Below are positions 56,259 to 64,000 of a stretch of 64,000 nucleotides of DNA, piece after piece. Under the pieces are notes generated by a model. That model was not told where the DNA came from, made no database searches, and was given only the letters and a program-made list of their open reading frames with translations. Position 1 is the first letter of the stretch; each line of letters begins with the position of its first letter. This DNA is from Pelagicoccus sp. SDUM812002. GTDB lineage: Bacteria > Verrucomicrobiota > Verrucomicrobiia > Opitutales > Opitutaceae. The DNA lies in the NCBI RefSeq assembly GCF_031127835.1, contig NZ_JARXHX010000004.1:1-64000 (forward strand), read 5' to 3'. The position numbers and the translations under genes were made by a program.

Positions 56259-57646
56259 TATTTAGCCTTTCCGTTTAGAGGTGTGCTGTAGGCTTTTGGA
56301 TCTACCAGCCAGAGGAAGAATCGTCCGATAAAACCGTGCTTCTTCTCCGCGGCATCGGGCGTCCATGGGAAAAGGTACTTGCGGAGGGAGGAGAGAAATT
56401 GGTCGGTCACGAAGCCTGACATGCCGATCAGGATGATGATTGGGAAGACGCTATCGAAGTTTCGCCAGCGACCTTGCGTTTCGAGGAACTCAGTCAACCC
56501 GCTTTTGACTCCGATCAGCTCGGCGATGACCAACCAAGTCCAGGCCCAGCCAAGAAGGATTCTCATGTCATTGTACAAGTTTGGTGTGATACCGGGCAGA
56601 ATCACGCGACGGATGAGAGTGATATTCTTCGCTCCGAGGGTTTGGGCTGCTTCGAGTAAGGAGCGGTCGAGTTGTCGGGTGGTGTTGGCCACGACTAGTA
56701 CCAGCTGGAAGAAGGTACCAACAAAGACCAACGCGATTTTGGGAGCGTCATGAGCGAGGAAAACCGCGACCAACAATGTGCTAAATGCGGGAGCCGGCAT
56801 ATAGCGGAAAAAGTCGACAAAGGGTTCGAACAGCTTGGAGAAGAAGTCAAAAGTTCCGCAGAGCACACCCAGCGGCACGCCGACGACGGCGGCGAGTAGG
56901 AAGCCGAGAAAGACGATCTTGAGCGAGTGCTTGTAGCGATCGAACATGGATGGCTTGTCACTCTCTGATTCGAAGGTGAAATCTTGGAGGCCTTTGATGA
57001 CTACCTCGTGCGGAGCAGGGAGGTAGACAGGGTTGGCTGAAACGCCTTGTGGCACGAGTTTTTCGAGGGGGATTTCCGGCAAGTCTCTGGAGCTAAAGGT
57101 CGGCGAGCTTGCTGACATCAGTTCCCAGTTTCGATTGATAATGGCTAGGTTTTCCTCGGAAAATTTAACCTTTTTGCCGCTTAATTTTCCCTCGGCGACA
57201 TCTCTCCAAACTCCATAGAGCAGGTCGTCTTCCTTGGCCTCAACGCGGGTTAGCCAATCGTTGGCGATCGCCGCGTCGGAGATGTGCCTCATGATCTTGA
57301 GGTTCGCTCTTCGGACGGAGGAGCCCCTGCTTTCAGCATCTCCAGATTCGCGGGAGGCAAGGATCTCCAGGTTGTCCGATCGGATGGCTGCTACGAATTC
57401 AGGGAAGTAAGTTTTGGAGAGATGGTCTCCGGCGGTGTAGACCGTGGTTACATCTGAGCGGTCAGCCGAAATGTGCAGTTTTACGTCTGGATGCCAAATG
57501 AAAGGCGAGTAGCTCACAAAGGCCCAGGCGACCAATGGCAAGATGAAGGATAGGCAGCTAAGGGTGAGGCGTTGCCTCGCGTCGAGGTCTTTTCGGATAG
57601 CGAACCAAGGGCTTGTGACTTTGCCGTTTTTTTTTCCGTTAGTCAT
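56258..57646 (-). CDS. ABC transporter permease with large extracytoplasmic insert
   Basis: The roughly 462-residue permease has one N-terminal membrane helix (about 28-48), a periplasmic region of about 190 residues (50-240), and a C-terminal binding-protein-dependent transport domain (about 245-440) with the [21 protein letters not shown] coupling motif. The inserted region is longer than in classical TauC/SsuC permeases and may contact the substrate-binding protein. The ATG at 57646 is preferred. A longer start would include the terminator-like hairpin upstream. Confidence 0.9.
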   Translation of the reverse strand: MTNGKKNGKVTSPWFAIRKDLDARQRLTLSCLSFILPLVAWAFVSYSPFIWHPDVKLHISADRSDVTTVYTAGDHLSKTYFPEFVAAIRSDNLEILASRESGDAESRGSSVRRANLKIMRHISDAAIANDWLTRVEAKEDDLLYGVWRDVAEGKLSGKKVKFSEENLAIINRNWELMSASSPTFSSRDLPEIPLEKLVPQGVSANPVYLPAPHEVVIKGLQDFTFESESDKPSMFDRYKHSLKIVFLGFLLAAVVGVPLGVLCGTFDFFSKLFEPFVDFFRYMPAPAFSTLLVAVFLAHDAPKIALVFVGTFFQLVLVVANTTRQLDRSLLEAAQTLGAKNITLIRRVILPGITPNLYNDMRILLGWAWTWLVIAELIGVKSGLTEFLETQGRWRNFDSVFPIIILIGMSGFVTDQFLSSLRKYLFPWTPDAAEKKHGFIGRFFLWLVDPKAYSTPLNGKAK

Positions 57647-57704
57647 TAAGGCTTCTGAGTATCGAGCTCGGTAGGTGGATGAGGAGGAGGTAGGGAACGG
57701 GCAC

Positions 57705-57734
57705 AAAAAAGGCGGACCGGGCACGGCCCGCCTT
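57705..57734 (-). terminator. Terminator or attenuator between binding-protein and permease genes
   Basis: On the minus strand AAGGCGG pairs with CCGCCTT (inner CC/GG pairs after a mismatch) and is followed by six T residues. It lies about 40 bp past the binding-protein stop. Partial read-through would give more binding protein than membrane components. Confidence 0.75.
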
Positions 57735-57772
57735 CTTGAAATGGGGTGTGTCGAGGGAGTGAGGCTCCCGCT

Positions 57773-58765
57773 CTATTCGACTGACTTTGCGTACTCTAGC
57801 GTGAGGCTAGGGTCGAGGTACTGGTTTGTCTTAAGCGGTTCGTCGTATACTCCCATGGAGACGTTGAACTCGTCCGAAATCGCGGTTGAACCATAGACGG
57901 ACTTGAGACCTTCGGCTTCTTCCCAGATGGGGAGCGCTTCTTCAAGGGTCAGGATGTAGGTGCCTCCGAGGAATGGCTCGTACTCTTCAGGAGAAATGGC
58001 AACGCGCCCGGCAAGAATTTCGAGGGCTTCGTCTATGTTGTCCTCGTCCTTTATAAAATCTACGATGCGGTACCAGACTTTCACGACCTTCATCCAGTCG
58101 TCACGACGCTTTTCGAGGCTTTCAGGATCGACGCTCAGGAGGTCGTAAATAACTCCGGGCACGTCCGCGGAAGTAAGCACTGGCTTGGAGTTGGCGACGG
58201 TCTTGAGGGCTTGACCCGAGTTTGGTTGCCAAGCGCCAACCGCGTCGACTGCTCCGGAAGCGAGCACCTGAGGTGTCTCGTTGGTCGGCGTGTTTACGAT
58301 CGTGAATTCAGACGGGTCGATGCCCGCCGCCTCGGCACCCTTCATAAGAAGCAGGTGGATGACGAAACCTTCTTCGAGGCCGATCTTTTTGCCCTTGAGG
58401 TCAGCCAGCGAGTCGAAACCAGGTGCGGCTACGATCATGTCGTTTCCGTTGGAAAAGTCATTGATAATGATGCCTACGGAAGGCTTACCGGTGCCGCCGG
58501 TTACTAGAGCGTCGCCATTGGTCATCGTCACCGCATCCAGCAAGCCAGCTGCATAAGCGTCCATGGATGCGACGTAGTCCATCCATTGGAAGTCGACTTC
58601 GACGCCTTCTTCGGCGAACCAGCCTTTTTGGATCCCGATTTCCCAGGCAACCCAGCCTGGCCAGTCGGAATACCCGATTTTTAAAGGTTCAGCCTGAGTG
58701 AAAGGCAGGGCGGCGAGGAGGGCAATAGCAGAGAGGGAGCGTTTTGCAAGACGGGCGAACTTCAT
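57773..58765 (-). CDS. ABC transporter substrate-binding protein (urea carboxylase-region type)
   Basis: The 330-residue periplasmic protein has a signal peptide (about 1-25, ending PFTQA) and a NitT/TauT-type binding fold: [21 protein letters not shown] near the mature N-terminus, [11 protein letters not shown], and [15 protein letters not shown]. It corresponds to the binding proteins encoded with urea carboxylase clusters. The ligand is probably guanidine, urea or a related compound; this is inferred from context only. The gene is the first of the locus, and a NikR-type operator lies 31-58 bp upstream. Confidence 0.9.
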   Translation of the reverse strand: MKFARLAKRSLSAIALLAALPFTQAEPLKIGYSDWPGWVAWEIGIQKGWFAEEGVEVDFQWMDYVASMDAYAAGLLDAVTMTNGDALVTGGTGKPSVGIIINDFSNGNDMIVAAPGFDSLADLKGKKIGLEEGFVIHLLLMKGAEAAGIDPSEFTIVNTPTNETPQVLASGAVDAVGAWQPNSGQALKTVANSKPVLTSADVPGVIYDLLSVDPESLEKRRDDWMKVVKVWYRIVDFIKDEDNIDEALEILAGRVAISPEEYEPFLGGTYILTLEEALPIWEEAEGLKSVYGSTAISDEFNVSMGVYDEPLKTNQYLDPSLTLEYAKSVE

Positions 58766-58795
58766 ATGGCTTTGGTCGTTCAGGTTCTGTAGGTG

Positions 58796-58823
58796 GTAAT
58801 ACGAATTAGAGTAAACGTATTAC
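58796..58823. promoter_or_regulatory. NikR-type operator upstream of the transporter operon
   Basis: GTAATACG (58796-58803) and CGTATTAC (58816-58823) form a perfect inverted repeat around a 12-bp A/T-rich centre. Arms, spacer length and inner CG match the site at 53046-53073; written as GTAATA-N16-TATTAC it again spans 28 bp. It is placed where a repressor would block transcription of the binding-protein gene. Confidence 0.8.
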
Positions 58824-58861
58824 GATTATGCTCAGCGTTGAGCATCGCTCGCGCCATCCCC

Positions 58862-58882
58862 GCCCTGCGAGGGCAATCCTAC
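58862..58882. repeat. REP-like palindrome with GTAGG tag
   Basis: GCCCT-GCG-AGGGC is followed by AATCCTAC, which reads GTAGGATT on the minus strand. The same arrangement (GTAGG plus short palindrome) occurs at 20559-20580. It lies between the operator and the membrane-protein gene. Confidence 0.4.
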
Positions 58883-58934
58883 GAAATAGCCTCAATTTGC
58901 TCACGGAGACCCGCGATGCTTGGCTTAGAATTGA

Positions 58935-59339
58935 TCAATCAGGCTTCGCCCGATGGACGAGGATTTTCAAGAACGAGGTGATGGTCCCAGCTAAAATACC
59001 GATCGGAAGGAAGTAAACCCAGCTCTGGAACCCCAGCACTGAGGTGATGGCGAGCCCGCTTACAGTCCCTGTTATGGCGCCGATTGCCAAGAACCGCGGT
59101 AGGTTCTCCAGAGGGGCGAACCCTTTGACGCGGGCAAGCTCATGAATGGCGAAGTACGCGCTGCCCGGAAGGAAGCAGTATGCGAAGGCGTAAAGGTAGA
59201 TGATAGGCAGGAAGAGCAGCGATTGGGTAACGTTCTCAACTCCAATGGCGCCGATCAGCGTTATGGCGAAAAAGTAGGTACTACCGACCATGGGCGGCAC
59301 CAAGATACTGAACAAAAAGCGTTTTAGAACTGCCTTCAT
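58935..59339 (-). CDS. Small integral membrane protein
   Basis: The 134-residue protein has four predicted membrane helices separated by short loops (VPPMVGSTYFFAITL, SLLFLPIIYLYAFAYC, FLAIGAITGTVSGLAI, SWVYFLPIGILAGTI) and no signal peptide. I do not recognise its family. Its ATG overlaps the stop of the upstream epimerase gene (ATGA), so the two are co-translated. Confidence 0.7.
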   Translation of the reverse strand: MKAVLKRFLFSILVPPMVGSTYFFAITLIGAIGVENVTQSLLFLPIIYLYAFAYCFLPGSAYFAIHELARVKGFAPLENLPRFLAIGAITGTVSGLAITSVLGFQSWVYFLPIGILAGTITSFLKILVHRAKPD

Positions 59340-60307
59340 GGCTTGAAGTTGTGGGCAATTTGAGGACCGAGAGGAGCTAGTCCCAATGGACGATTCCTGG
59401 CAAGGTCTCCCAAGGCCTCGTCGACGAAAGGATAGTAGAAGACGAAGCGGCGCTTGAGAAGCTTGGCGGGCACCGCGAAGCGGCTTTTCAAGGTGAGCTC
59501 GGTTTCAGTACGCAGGAGCCATGCGGCGACTTCAAGCATTGGTCTGTAGTGGGGGAGTCCGAAAGGGATACGGACGGCTCCACGTATGGCTCGCATGAAT
59601 ACGCTGTTTCTTAAGGGAGCGGGTGCAGTTACATTGAGAGTTCCGGAAATCTCTTCGTCATCGATGGCGAACTCAACTGCTCGGGCGAAATCGGCTTCAT
59701 GGATCCAGCTGACCATCTGTTCGCCGCTTCCCAGCTTGCCTCCCATCCCGCAGCGAGCGATTCGCGCAAGGATGGGATAGACGCTGTTTTTTCCGTGGCC
59801 CAGCACCATGCTGGTTCGGAGAGCGACGCGGCGGGTTTGTGTAAGATTGTCTTCAAAGAATGCAGCCTCCCAAGCGCGGCAGATGTCGACAGAGAAACCG
59901 TCGCCGAGCTCGCCATGATTTTCGTCCATTGGCGTTTCGAGGCTGTGGCGATAGATGGTGGCGCTAGCGGCGTTGAGCCAAACGGCTGGGGGTCGTTCCA
60001 GTTTTTGTATCGCTTGGGCCAATACGCGAGTGGGCGCTATGCGACTGTCGAGGATTTGCTTTCGATTGCTGGGGTGGTAACGGCAGTCGACCGATTTACC
60101 GCAAAGGTTCACGATGGCGTGGGCGCCTTCGAGGGCGGCGGTCCACGAGCCGAGTGTTTCCCCGTTCCAATTGAGTGGCTGCCCAACGAAGGTCGGGGGG
60201 TGCGGATCGCGAGTGAGGATGATGACCTGCCAGTTCTTGCGGGTGAAGTGGCGGGCGAGTACTTGGCCCAGGAAGCCGGTGCCTCCGGCAATGACTAGCT
60301 TTTTCAT
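59336..60307 (-). CDS. TIGR01777-type NAD-dependent epimerase/dehydratase (SDR)
   Basis: The 323-residue protein is an extended SDR of the YfcH/SulA-like group. It has the nucleotide-binding IAGGTGFLGQVLARHF, IVNLCGKSVDCRY, the WLNAASATIYRH block, and a C-terminal DUF1731-like end (LLKRRFVFYYPFVDEALGDL). These proteins are cytoplasmic NAD(P)-binding oxidoreductases of unknown substrate. It is encoded between two small membrane-protein genes downstream of a GbsR-type regulator. Confidence 0.88.
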   Translation of the reverse strand: MKKLVIAGGTGFLGQVLARHFTRKNWQVIILTRDPHPPTFVGQPLNWNGETLGSWTAALEGAHAIVNLCGKSVDCRYHPSNRKQILDSRIAPTRVLAQAIQKLERPPAVWLNAASATIYRHSLETPMDENHGELGDGFSVDICRAWEAAFFEDNLTQTRRVALRTSMVLGHGKNSVYPILARIARCGMGGKLGSGEQMVSWIHEADFARAVEFAIDDEEISGTLNVTAPAPLRNSVFMRAIRGAVRIPFGLPHYRPMLEVAAWLLRTETELTLKSRFAVPAKLLKRRFVFYYPFVDEALGDLARNRPLGLAPLGPQIAHNFKP

Positions 60308-60378
60308 GATGTTGCGAGTGTTGGAGAGAAGGAGGGCGTGGCCACTTAATCAGCGGCCATGCCACTCTTGGTTTGAAT

Positions 60379-60762
60379 TCAGGTGGCCGCGGTTGCGGGC
60401 GGCGGGGTGGGGCGATACTTGGGTTCGCCTTTGCGGACTTTGTTGATCATCCGCATATTGAAGAAGTGGATGAACCCGAGGATCAGCAGTTCGATTCCGA
60501 GGCGATAGCCGGCTGCCTGGATGGCTTCTACTAGGGTGTTGGCCGCCACCGTGAACTTTAAGCTGGCTCCGATGATCCCGAGGTTGAGCAGGTAGAAGCC
60601 CGTGTTCAGCAAGACGTTTATGGCGTCGGCTAAGGCCGGCTTGTCTTGGAACGCTTCCTCAAGGAAAGGCATGCCGTGGATGCGCAGTACGCGGCCGACG
60701 TAGATAGTCATGCCGATGGCTGCGGTAATGTAGGCGAGGGTGGCCAGTAGCGTATAGTTCAT
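60379..60762 (-). CDS. Small membrane protein, probable GbsR-type regulator target
   Basis: The 127-residue protein has three predicted membrane helices (about 5-23, 46-66, 84-102) and a Pro/Ala-rich cytoplasmic tail. I do not recognise a characterised family. A sequence matching the operator in front of the GbsR-type gene lies about 33-54 bp upstream of its start, so expression may be controlled by that regulator. It is followed by the epimerase gene. Confidence 0.7.
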   Translation of the reverse strand: MNYTLLATLAYITAAIGMTIYVGRVLRIHGMPFLEEAFQDKPALADAINVLLNTGFYLLNLGIIGASLKFTVAANTLVEAIQAAGYRLGIELLILGFIHFFNMRMINKVRKGEPKYRPTPPPATAAT

Positions 60763-60794
60763 GATGACTTAGTTTTTCGGATTTAAGTATTCGA

Positions 60795-60816
60795 AGTTTC
60801 AGGAAAAAATGAAAAT
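60795..60816. promoter_or_regulatory. Putative GbsR-type operator (second copy)
   Basis: AGTTTCAG-N6-ATGAAAAT differs by one base per arm from the perfect repeat at 61372-61393 and keeps the same 6-bp spacer. Confidence 0.55.
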
Positions 60817-60853
60817 AAAAACAGCACCTGTTAAGCTATTAGTTGTGGTTGGG

Positions 60854-61363
60854 CTAGCTGAGGACCTTTAGAATCTTGGGCAGGAGGGTGCTTTGCTCCT
60901 TGGAGGCGACCTTCTCCATGATGGAGTTCGCGAGCATGACGAAGTCGTTGAGGGCTGTGAGTTGTTTATGCAGCTCTTTGGCTTCGGCGGTTTTCAGGTC
61001 CTTGGAGCGGTTAATGCAGTCCTTCAGAACTTGGCTAGCCGGCTCGGTCTCGCGGCGTTTACGCTCGCGGGCAACTATGCAGAAGATCTTCCAAGTGTCT
61101 TTTTCGGCTTCGTAGTGGTCCTTTCGTTCGCCTTTGACGATGACTTGGCGAATTAGCCCCCAGCTCGCGAGATCGCGCAGATTGGTGTTGGCATTGCCGC
61201 GGCTGACAGAGAGCTCGGCCATGATCTCGTCGGTCGTGAGAGGGTTGGGAGATACGAGAAGGAGGGCATGGATCATGGCCATGGTCCGGTTGATGCCCCA
61301 CTGGCTGCCGAGGGCGCCCCACTGTGTGACGAAGTTGTCCTTTATTTCTGCCAGTTCGCTCAT
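60854..61363 (-). CDS. GbsR/MarR-family transcriptional regulator
   Basis: The 169-residue protein is a winged-helix regulator of the GbsR group, with FVTQWGALGSQWGINRTMAMIHALLLVSP, the helix-turn-helix LTTDEIMAELSVSRGNANTNLRDLASWGLI, and a C-terminal helical dimerisation part. GbsR relatives control choline/glycine-betaine genes in Bacillus, but targets vary. A perfect inverted repeat sits 9-30 bp upstream of its start codon, and a near copy lies before the next gene, suggesting autoregulation and one adjacent target. Confidence 0.85.
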   Translation of the reverse strand: MSELAEIKDNFVTQWGALGSQWGINRTMAMIHALLLVSPNPLTTDEIMAELSVSRGNANTNLRDLASWGLIRQVIVKGERKDHYEAEKDTWKIFCIVARERKRRETEPASQVLKDCINRSKDLKTAEAKELHKQLTALNDFVMLANSIMEKVASKEQSTLLPKILKVLS

Positions 61364-61371
61364 CTGATTTA

Positions 61372-61393
61372 ATTTTCAGAAAATACTGAAAAT
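61372..61393. promoter_or_regulatory. Inverted repeat upstream of the GbsR-type gene
   Basis: ATTTTCAG and CTGAAAAT form a perfect 8-bp inverted repeat with a 6-bp spacer (AAAATA) directly upstream of the regulator start. It is a likely autoregulatory operator. Confidence 0.7.
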
Positions 61394-61455
61394 ACGATTT
61401 GTCAAGACGAGTTTCGGTCGCGTTTGGTTCGATGGGGTGACTGCTATCTCCGACC

Positions 61456-61899
61456 CTAGAGGAAGCTGTTAAACTCTTCAGGGGAGGAAGTATATTCGAT
61501 CTTCTTTAGCCTTTTGCCGGTTGGATCGAGGATCAGGATGGTGGGGAAAGCGCGAACGTCATAGGTGTCCATGAAGGATTCTCCTTCTTCCGATTCGTAT
61601 TCGATGCGGGCGAAGACGTAATTCTCGTTGATCTTGGCCTGGACCTTGGGGTTGGAGAACACGTTTTTGTCGAGGCTGCGGCACGTCGGGCACCAGATGG
61701 CGGACATGTCGGCGAGGACGAGCTTGTTCTCGACTTTGGCTTTGGCGAGGGCCTCGGGGAGGCTGTGTCGTTCGAGCTGCATTTCGTCTAGGACGCTTTG
61801 TCCGAGGCGGGTCTGCACCTCGGTGTTGATGAAGTAGGCAGCTGCGATGGCTACTGCGACGGTGAGGTATTTGATCCAGGATTTCTTTTTGTCGGGCAT
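61456..61899 (-). CDS. Membrane-anchored thioredoxin-like protein
   Basis: The 147-residue protein has an N-terminal anchor helix (about 9-25) and a thioredoxin fold (about 40-147) with redox motif WCPTC, a downstream cis-Pro (VRAFPTILILD), and the KRLKKIEYTSSPEEF end. It resembles the C-terminal DsbD-like/Thioredoxin_7 group and probably works in the periplasm as a disulfide reductase or cytochrome/thiol maintenance factor. No partner is encoded next to it. Confidence 0.88.
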   Translation of the reverse strand: MPDKKKSWIKYLTVAVAIAAAYFINTEVQTRLGQSVLDEMQLERHSLPEALAKAKVENKLVLADMSAIWCPTCRSLDKNVFSNPKVQAKINENYVFARIEYESEEGESFMDTYDVRAFPTILILDPTGKRLKKIEYTSSPEEFNSFL

Positions 61900-62046
61900 C
61901 TTGAGGAGGAGGTTGCGTGTGCAAAATACGATCGAAATATGGGCTGGGATGCGAGGTAAACTAGAGGCGAACTAATCTGAGGATCGATCTGGGATGCGAA
62001 AGTTAACCGTTGCCAAGCTGGGTTCGGATCCGACAATGGCGGCGAA

Positions 62047-62484
62047 ATGAAAGACAAGCTCAAGGAACTTCATCAAAAAGCCCGAATCGCTCGTGACCCT
62101 GCAGCGACTGAGGCCTATGGAGCTGCACTGGCAGCTATTCAGGAGGGCGAAGTGAGAGCCAACGAAAACTTTTCGGATTCGAAGGTCTTGGCTATAGTCG
62201 AGAAGGAAGCGGGCAAGTTCGCCGAGTCTGCTGCTGCTTTTGAGAAGGCGGGGCGCGAGGACAAGGCAGCGGAAATCGCCGCTCGTGCTGAGTTATTAGA
62301 AGCTCTGTTGCCGGAAAAGCTTGATGCGGATGCCTATCCAAAGCTGGTGGCAGACGCGGTCGAGGCAACTGGAGCCTCCTCCATGCGCGATATGGGCGCA
62401 GTGATGGCTAAACTCAAGGCTGACATCGGCCCGGCGCTCGACATGAAGCTCGCCTCGAGCGAGGTGAAGAAGGTCTTAGGATAA
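62047..62484 (+). CDS. GatB/YqeY-domain protein
   Basis: The 145-residue protein is a stand-alone YqeY-type domain resembling the C-terminal tRNA-binding domain of GatB. It has LKELHQKARIARD, a two-helix hairpin, LLPEKLDADAYPKLV, and the terminal DMGAVMAKLKADIGPALDMKLASSEVKKVLG. In GatB this domain contacts tRNA; stand-alone YqeY has no defined role. It converges with the phosphatase gene downstream. Confidence 0.88.
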   Translation: MKDKLKELHQKARIARDPAATEAYGAALAAIQEGEVRANENFSDSKVLAIVEKEAGKFAESAAAFEKAGREDKAAEIAARAELLEALLPEKLDADAYPKLVADAVEATGASSMRDMGAVMAKLKADIGPALDMKLASSEVKKVLG

Positions 62485-62529
62485 AGAGTCCAGCGTTGTC
62501 TGTTCTAGGCGGGATCCTCATTGTGAAGA

Positions 62530-64000
62530 TCAAGCGTTAGGCTTCATCTTAACAGCGACGAGGCAGATGTCGTCGTCGAAATCTTCCGTCCCGGCGGTGA
62601 GCTTGAGAGCAGACCTGATGGTTTTGATTTGTTCCGCTAGGTCGTCGCCTCGGTTGTTGAGTAGGATTTCCTCCAGCTTTTGGATACCGAATTCTTCTCC
62701 CATGGCGTCTTTCTGTTCAATAATTCCATCGGTGTAGAGGAGGAATTCGGTGGTTTCCTGGCATGTAAACTCGTAGCGGAGAAACTCTTGCTCGGGGATT
62801 AGGCCAAGCGCCGGGCCAATTTCGCCGCAGGGGCAAGGCTCGAAAATCTCGCGGTCGGAGGCGTTTCTGGTTTTCCAAAGAGGGCCAGGATGTCCCGCGT
62901 TCGCTACTCGGGCCTCTCCGGTGTCTAGGTCGAGCGTGAGGTAGACTGCGGTGGTGAATCGGGGGAATTCTTGGTCTTCAGCTAGTGAACAAAGGCGTTT
63001 GTTCAATTGCCCGAGCACTCTGCCGGGCTGGTCGAGAATGTCGGCGAATTCGGAAATAAGGCCGCGCAGCAGCATAGTCACAAGGGCAGCTTTTACGCCG
63101 TGGCCCATGACGTCGCAGACGAGGATTCCGATTTTGCTTTCGGATATCTGGATGAGGTCGAAGAAATCCCCTGCGAGATGGTGGCTTGGCTTATAGAAGT
63201 AGCTGGAGCTCAAGGTCCATTTCGATCCAGATTTTGAATACTGTCTGTCTTTGTCGAAGCCGATGGACATCAAGGTTTCCTGCAATTGTCTGGCTACCAG
63301 CAGCTCCGCTTCGAAATGGGTGTTTTTGTCGCGCAGCTCTTCGGAGAGCATGCGGGCTTCCTCCTCCGCTTTCTTTTGCTCTGTGATATCGTAGGTCATG
63401 CCTACGATGCCCTCTATCGCTCCGTCGCGTCCCCTGAGAGGAACCTTTGAAGTAACGATCCAACTGTCTTTCTTGAATACGCTGAGGTCAAAATCGATTT
63501 GATTTAGTATGGGCTCTCCCTTTTCGCAGACGCGTCGGTCTTCTGCTCGTATTTTGGCGACTCTTTCTTCGTCGCTAAATTCCGATAGACTGTGACCAAT
63601 GAGGTCTTGGGAAGATTTGATTCCGAGGGCGTTCTTATAGGTGTTGTTTGCGAGGAGGAATCGATCCTCGAGGTCTCTGACGAAGATTCGGCAGGGGAGA
63701 ATGTCGATGATCGCTTTGAGTAGGTTGCGCTGCCGCTTTACTTCTCTCTCCGCTAGGTAGCGGTCCGTAACGTCTCGGGAAATACCGAAAGTGCCGCAGA
63801 TATTGCCGTCTTTGTCTTTAAGCGGCAGTTTGCTGGAGATGACGAAGCGCTGGAGAACGTCGTCCTTAACGTGTTTCTCCTCGTGAAGGCTGTAGCCCTT
63901 TCCGGTGGCAATGATGTCCTGTTCCTCATGGAATTGGACTTTTGCCATGGTTTCCGGGAAAAAGTCGAAATCGGACATGCCGATCGCGTCGTTGGGTTCC
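62530..64000 (-). CDS. PAS-domain PP2C (SpoIIE/RsbU-type) phosphatase, 5' end outside the window
   Basis: The frame stays open to the window edge, so the N-terminus is missing. The visible part has the end of one PAS domain (FGISRDVTDRYLAEREV), a second PAS (about 85-205 from the first internal Met, ending MTYDITEQKKAEEE), a short coiled coil, and a SpoIIE-type PP2C domain. The PP2C motifs are HHLAGDFFD, VCDVMGHGVKAAL, NAGHPGPL, LLYTDGIIE and DDDICLV. Such proteins dephosphorylate anti-sigma-factor antagonists in response to PAS-sensed signals. Target proteins are not encoded nearby. Confidence 0.92.
   Translation of the reverse strand, partial: EPNDAIGMSDFDFFPETMAKVQFHEEQDIIATGKGYSLHEEKHVKDDVLQRFVISSKLPLKDKDGNICGTFGISRDVTDRYLAEREVKRQRNLLKAIIDILPCRIFVRDLEDRFLLANNTYKNALGIKSSQDLIGHSLSEFSDEERVAKIRAEDRRVCEKGEPILNQIDFDLSVFKKDSWIVTSKVPLRGRDGAIEGIVGMTYDITEQKKAEEEARMLSEELRDKNTHFEAELLVARQLQETLMSIGFDKDRQYSKSGSKWTLSSSYFYKPSHHLAGDFFDLIQISESKIGILVCDVMGHGVKAALVTMLLRGLISEFADILDQPGRVLGQLNKRLCSLAEDQEFPRFTTAVYLTLDLDTGEARVANAGHPGPLWKTRNASDREIFEPCPCGEIGPALGLIPEQEFLRYEFTCQETTEFLLYTDGIIEQKDAMGEEFGIQKLEEILLNNRGDDLAEQIKTIRSALKLTAGTEDFDDDICLVAVKMKPNA

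Noticed and set aside
58766-58934. Guanidine-I riboswitch in front of the transporter operon
   Set aside because: I looked for the conserved core elements on the minus strand and did not find them; the region instead holds the NikR-type operator and a REP-like palindrome.

Overview
The window looks like a chromosomal segment of a diderm bacterium of the Verrucomicrobiota, most likely the Opitutae group. The lineage is inferred from an LpxC-FabZ fusion, a MurC-MurB fusion, a single-domain SWIB protein of the kind found in the PVC superphylum, and lipid A, TonB and outer-membrane-type genes. No rRNA, tRNA, CRISPR array, transposase or prophage gene was recognised.

Left part (1-23 kb): mostly minus-strand housekeeping genes. 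These are a TonB/ExbB pair, a SYLF protein, a divergent pair of degenerate two-component proteins, SWIB, an EEP-family phosphohydrolase, a Ski2-like helicase, a YfcE-type phosphoesterase, a zinc-ribbon/CPBP pair, a PpiD-like chaperone, YihY, a GYF-domain membrane protein and ArgS. On the plus strand follow an unusual pyrimidine-nucleoside phosphorylase and lpxC-fabZ/lpxA. Then come DUF72, HisI, a HAD protein and DUF971 on the minus strand.

Centre (23.1-43.0 kb): a complete division and cell wall (dcw) cluster on the plus strand: mraZ, rsmH, a small ORF, ftsL, ftsI, murE, murF, mraY, murD, a LysM gene, ftsW, murG, murC-murB, ddl, ftsQ, ftsA, ftsZ. Many junctions are ATGA/GTGA overlaps. The promoter region has three TGGGG repeats at exact 10-bp spacing (MraZ box) and several DnaA-box-like 9-mers. 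FtsZ carries Gln where the second catalytic Asp of the T7 loop is expected.

Right part (43-64 kb): a DUF2490 protein and a chemoreceptor, then a ten-gene minus-strand nitrogen locus (58.8 down to 45.6 kb). It encodes an ABC transporter, a creatininase-family protein, a type III-like glutamine synthetase, a NikR-like regulator, two DUF1989 proteins, a urea carboxylase-type enzyme and allophanate hydrolase. By family knowledge this set fits guanidine assimilation: guanidine to carboxyguanidine to allophanate to ammonia. Two perfect 28-bp inverted repeats with the geometry of NikR operators lie in front of the regulator gene and in front of the transporter gene, yet the regulator has lost three of the four nickel ligands. 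This points to an uncharacterised, protein-based control of guanidine or urea use and is the most interesting item here. Further right are a GbsR-type regulator with two matching operators, a few membrane proteins, a thioredoxin-like protein, a GatB/YqeY protein and a PAS-PP2C phosphatase cut by the window edge.
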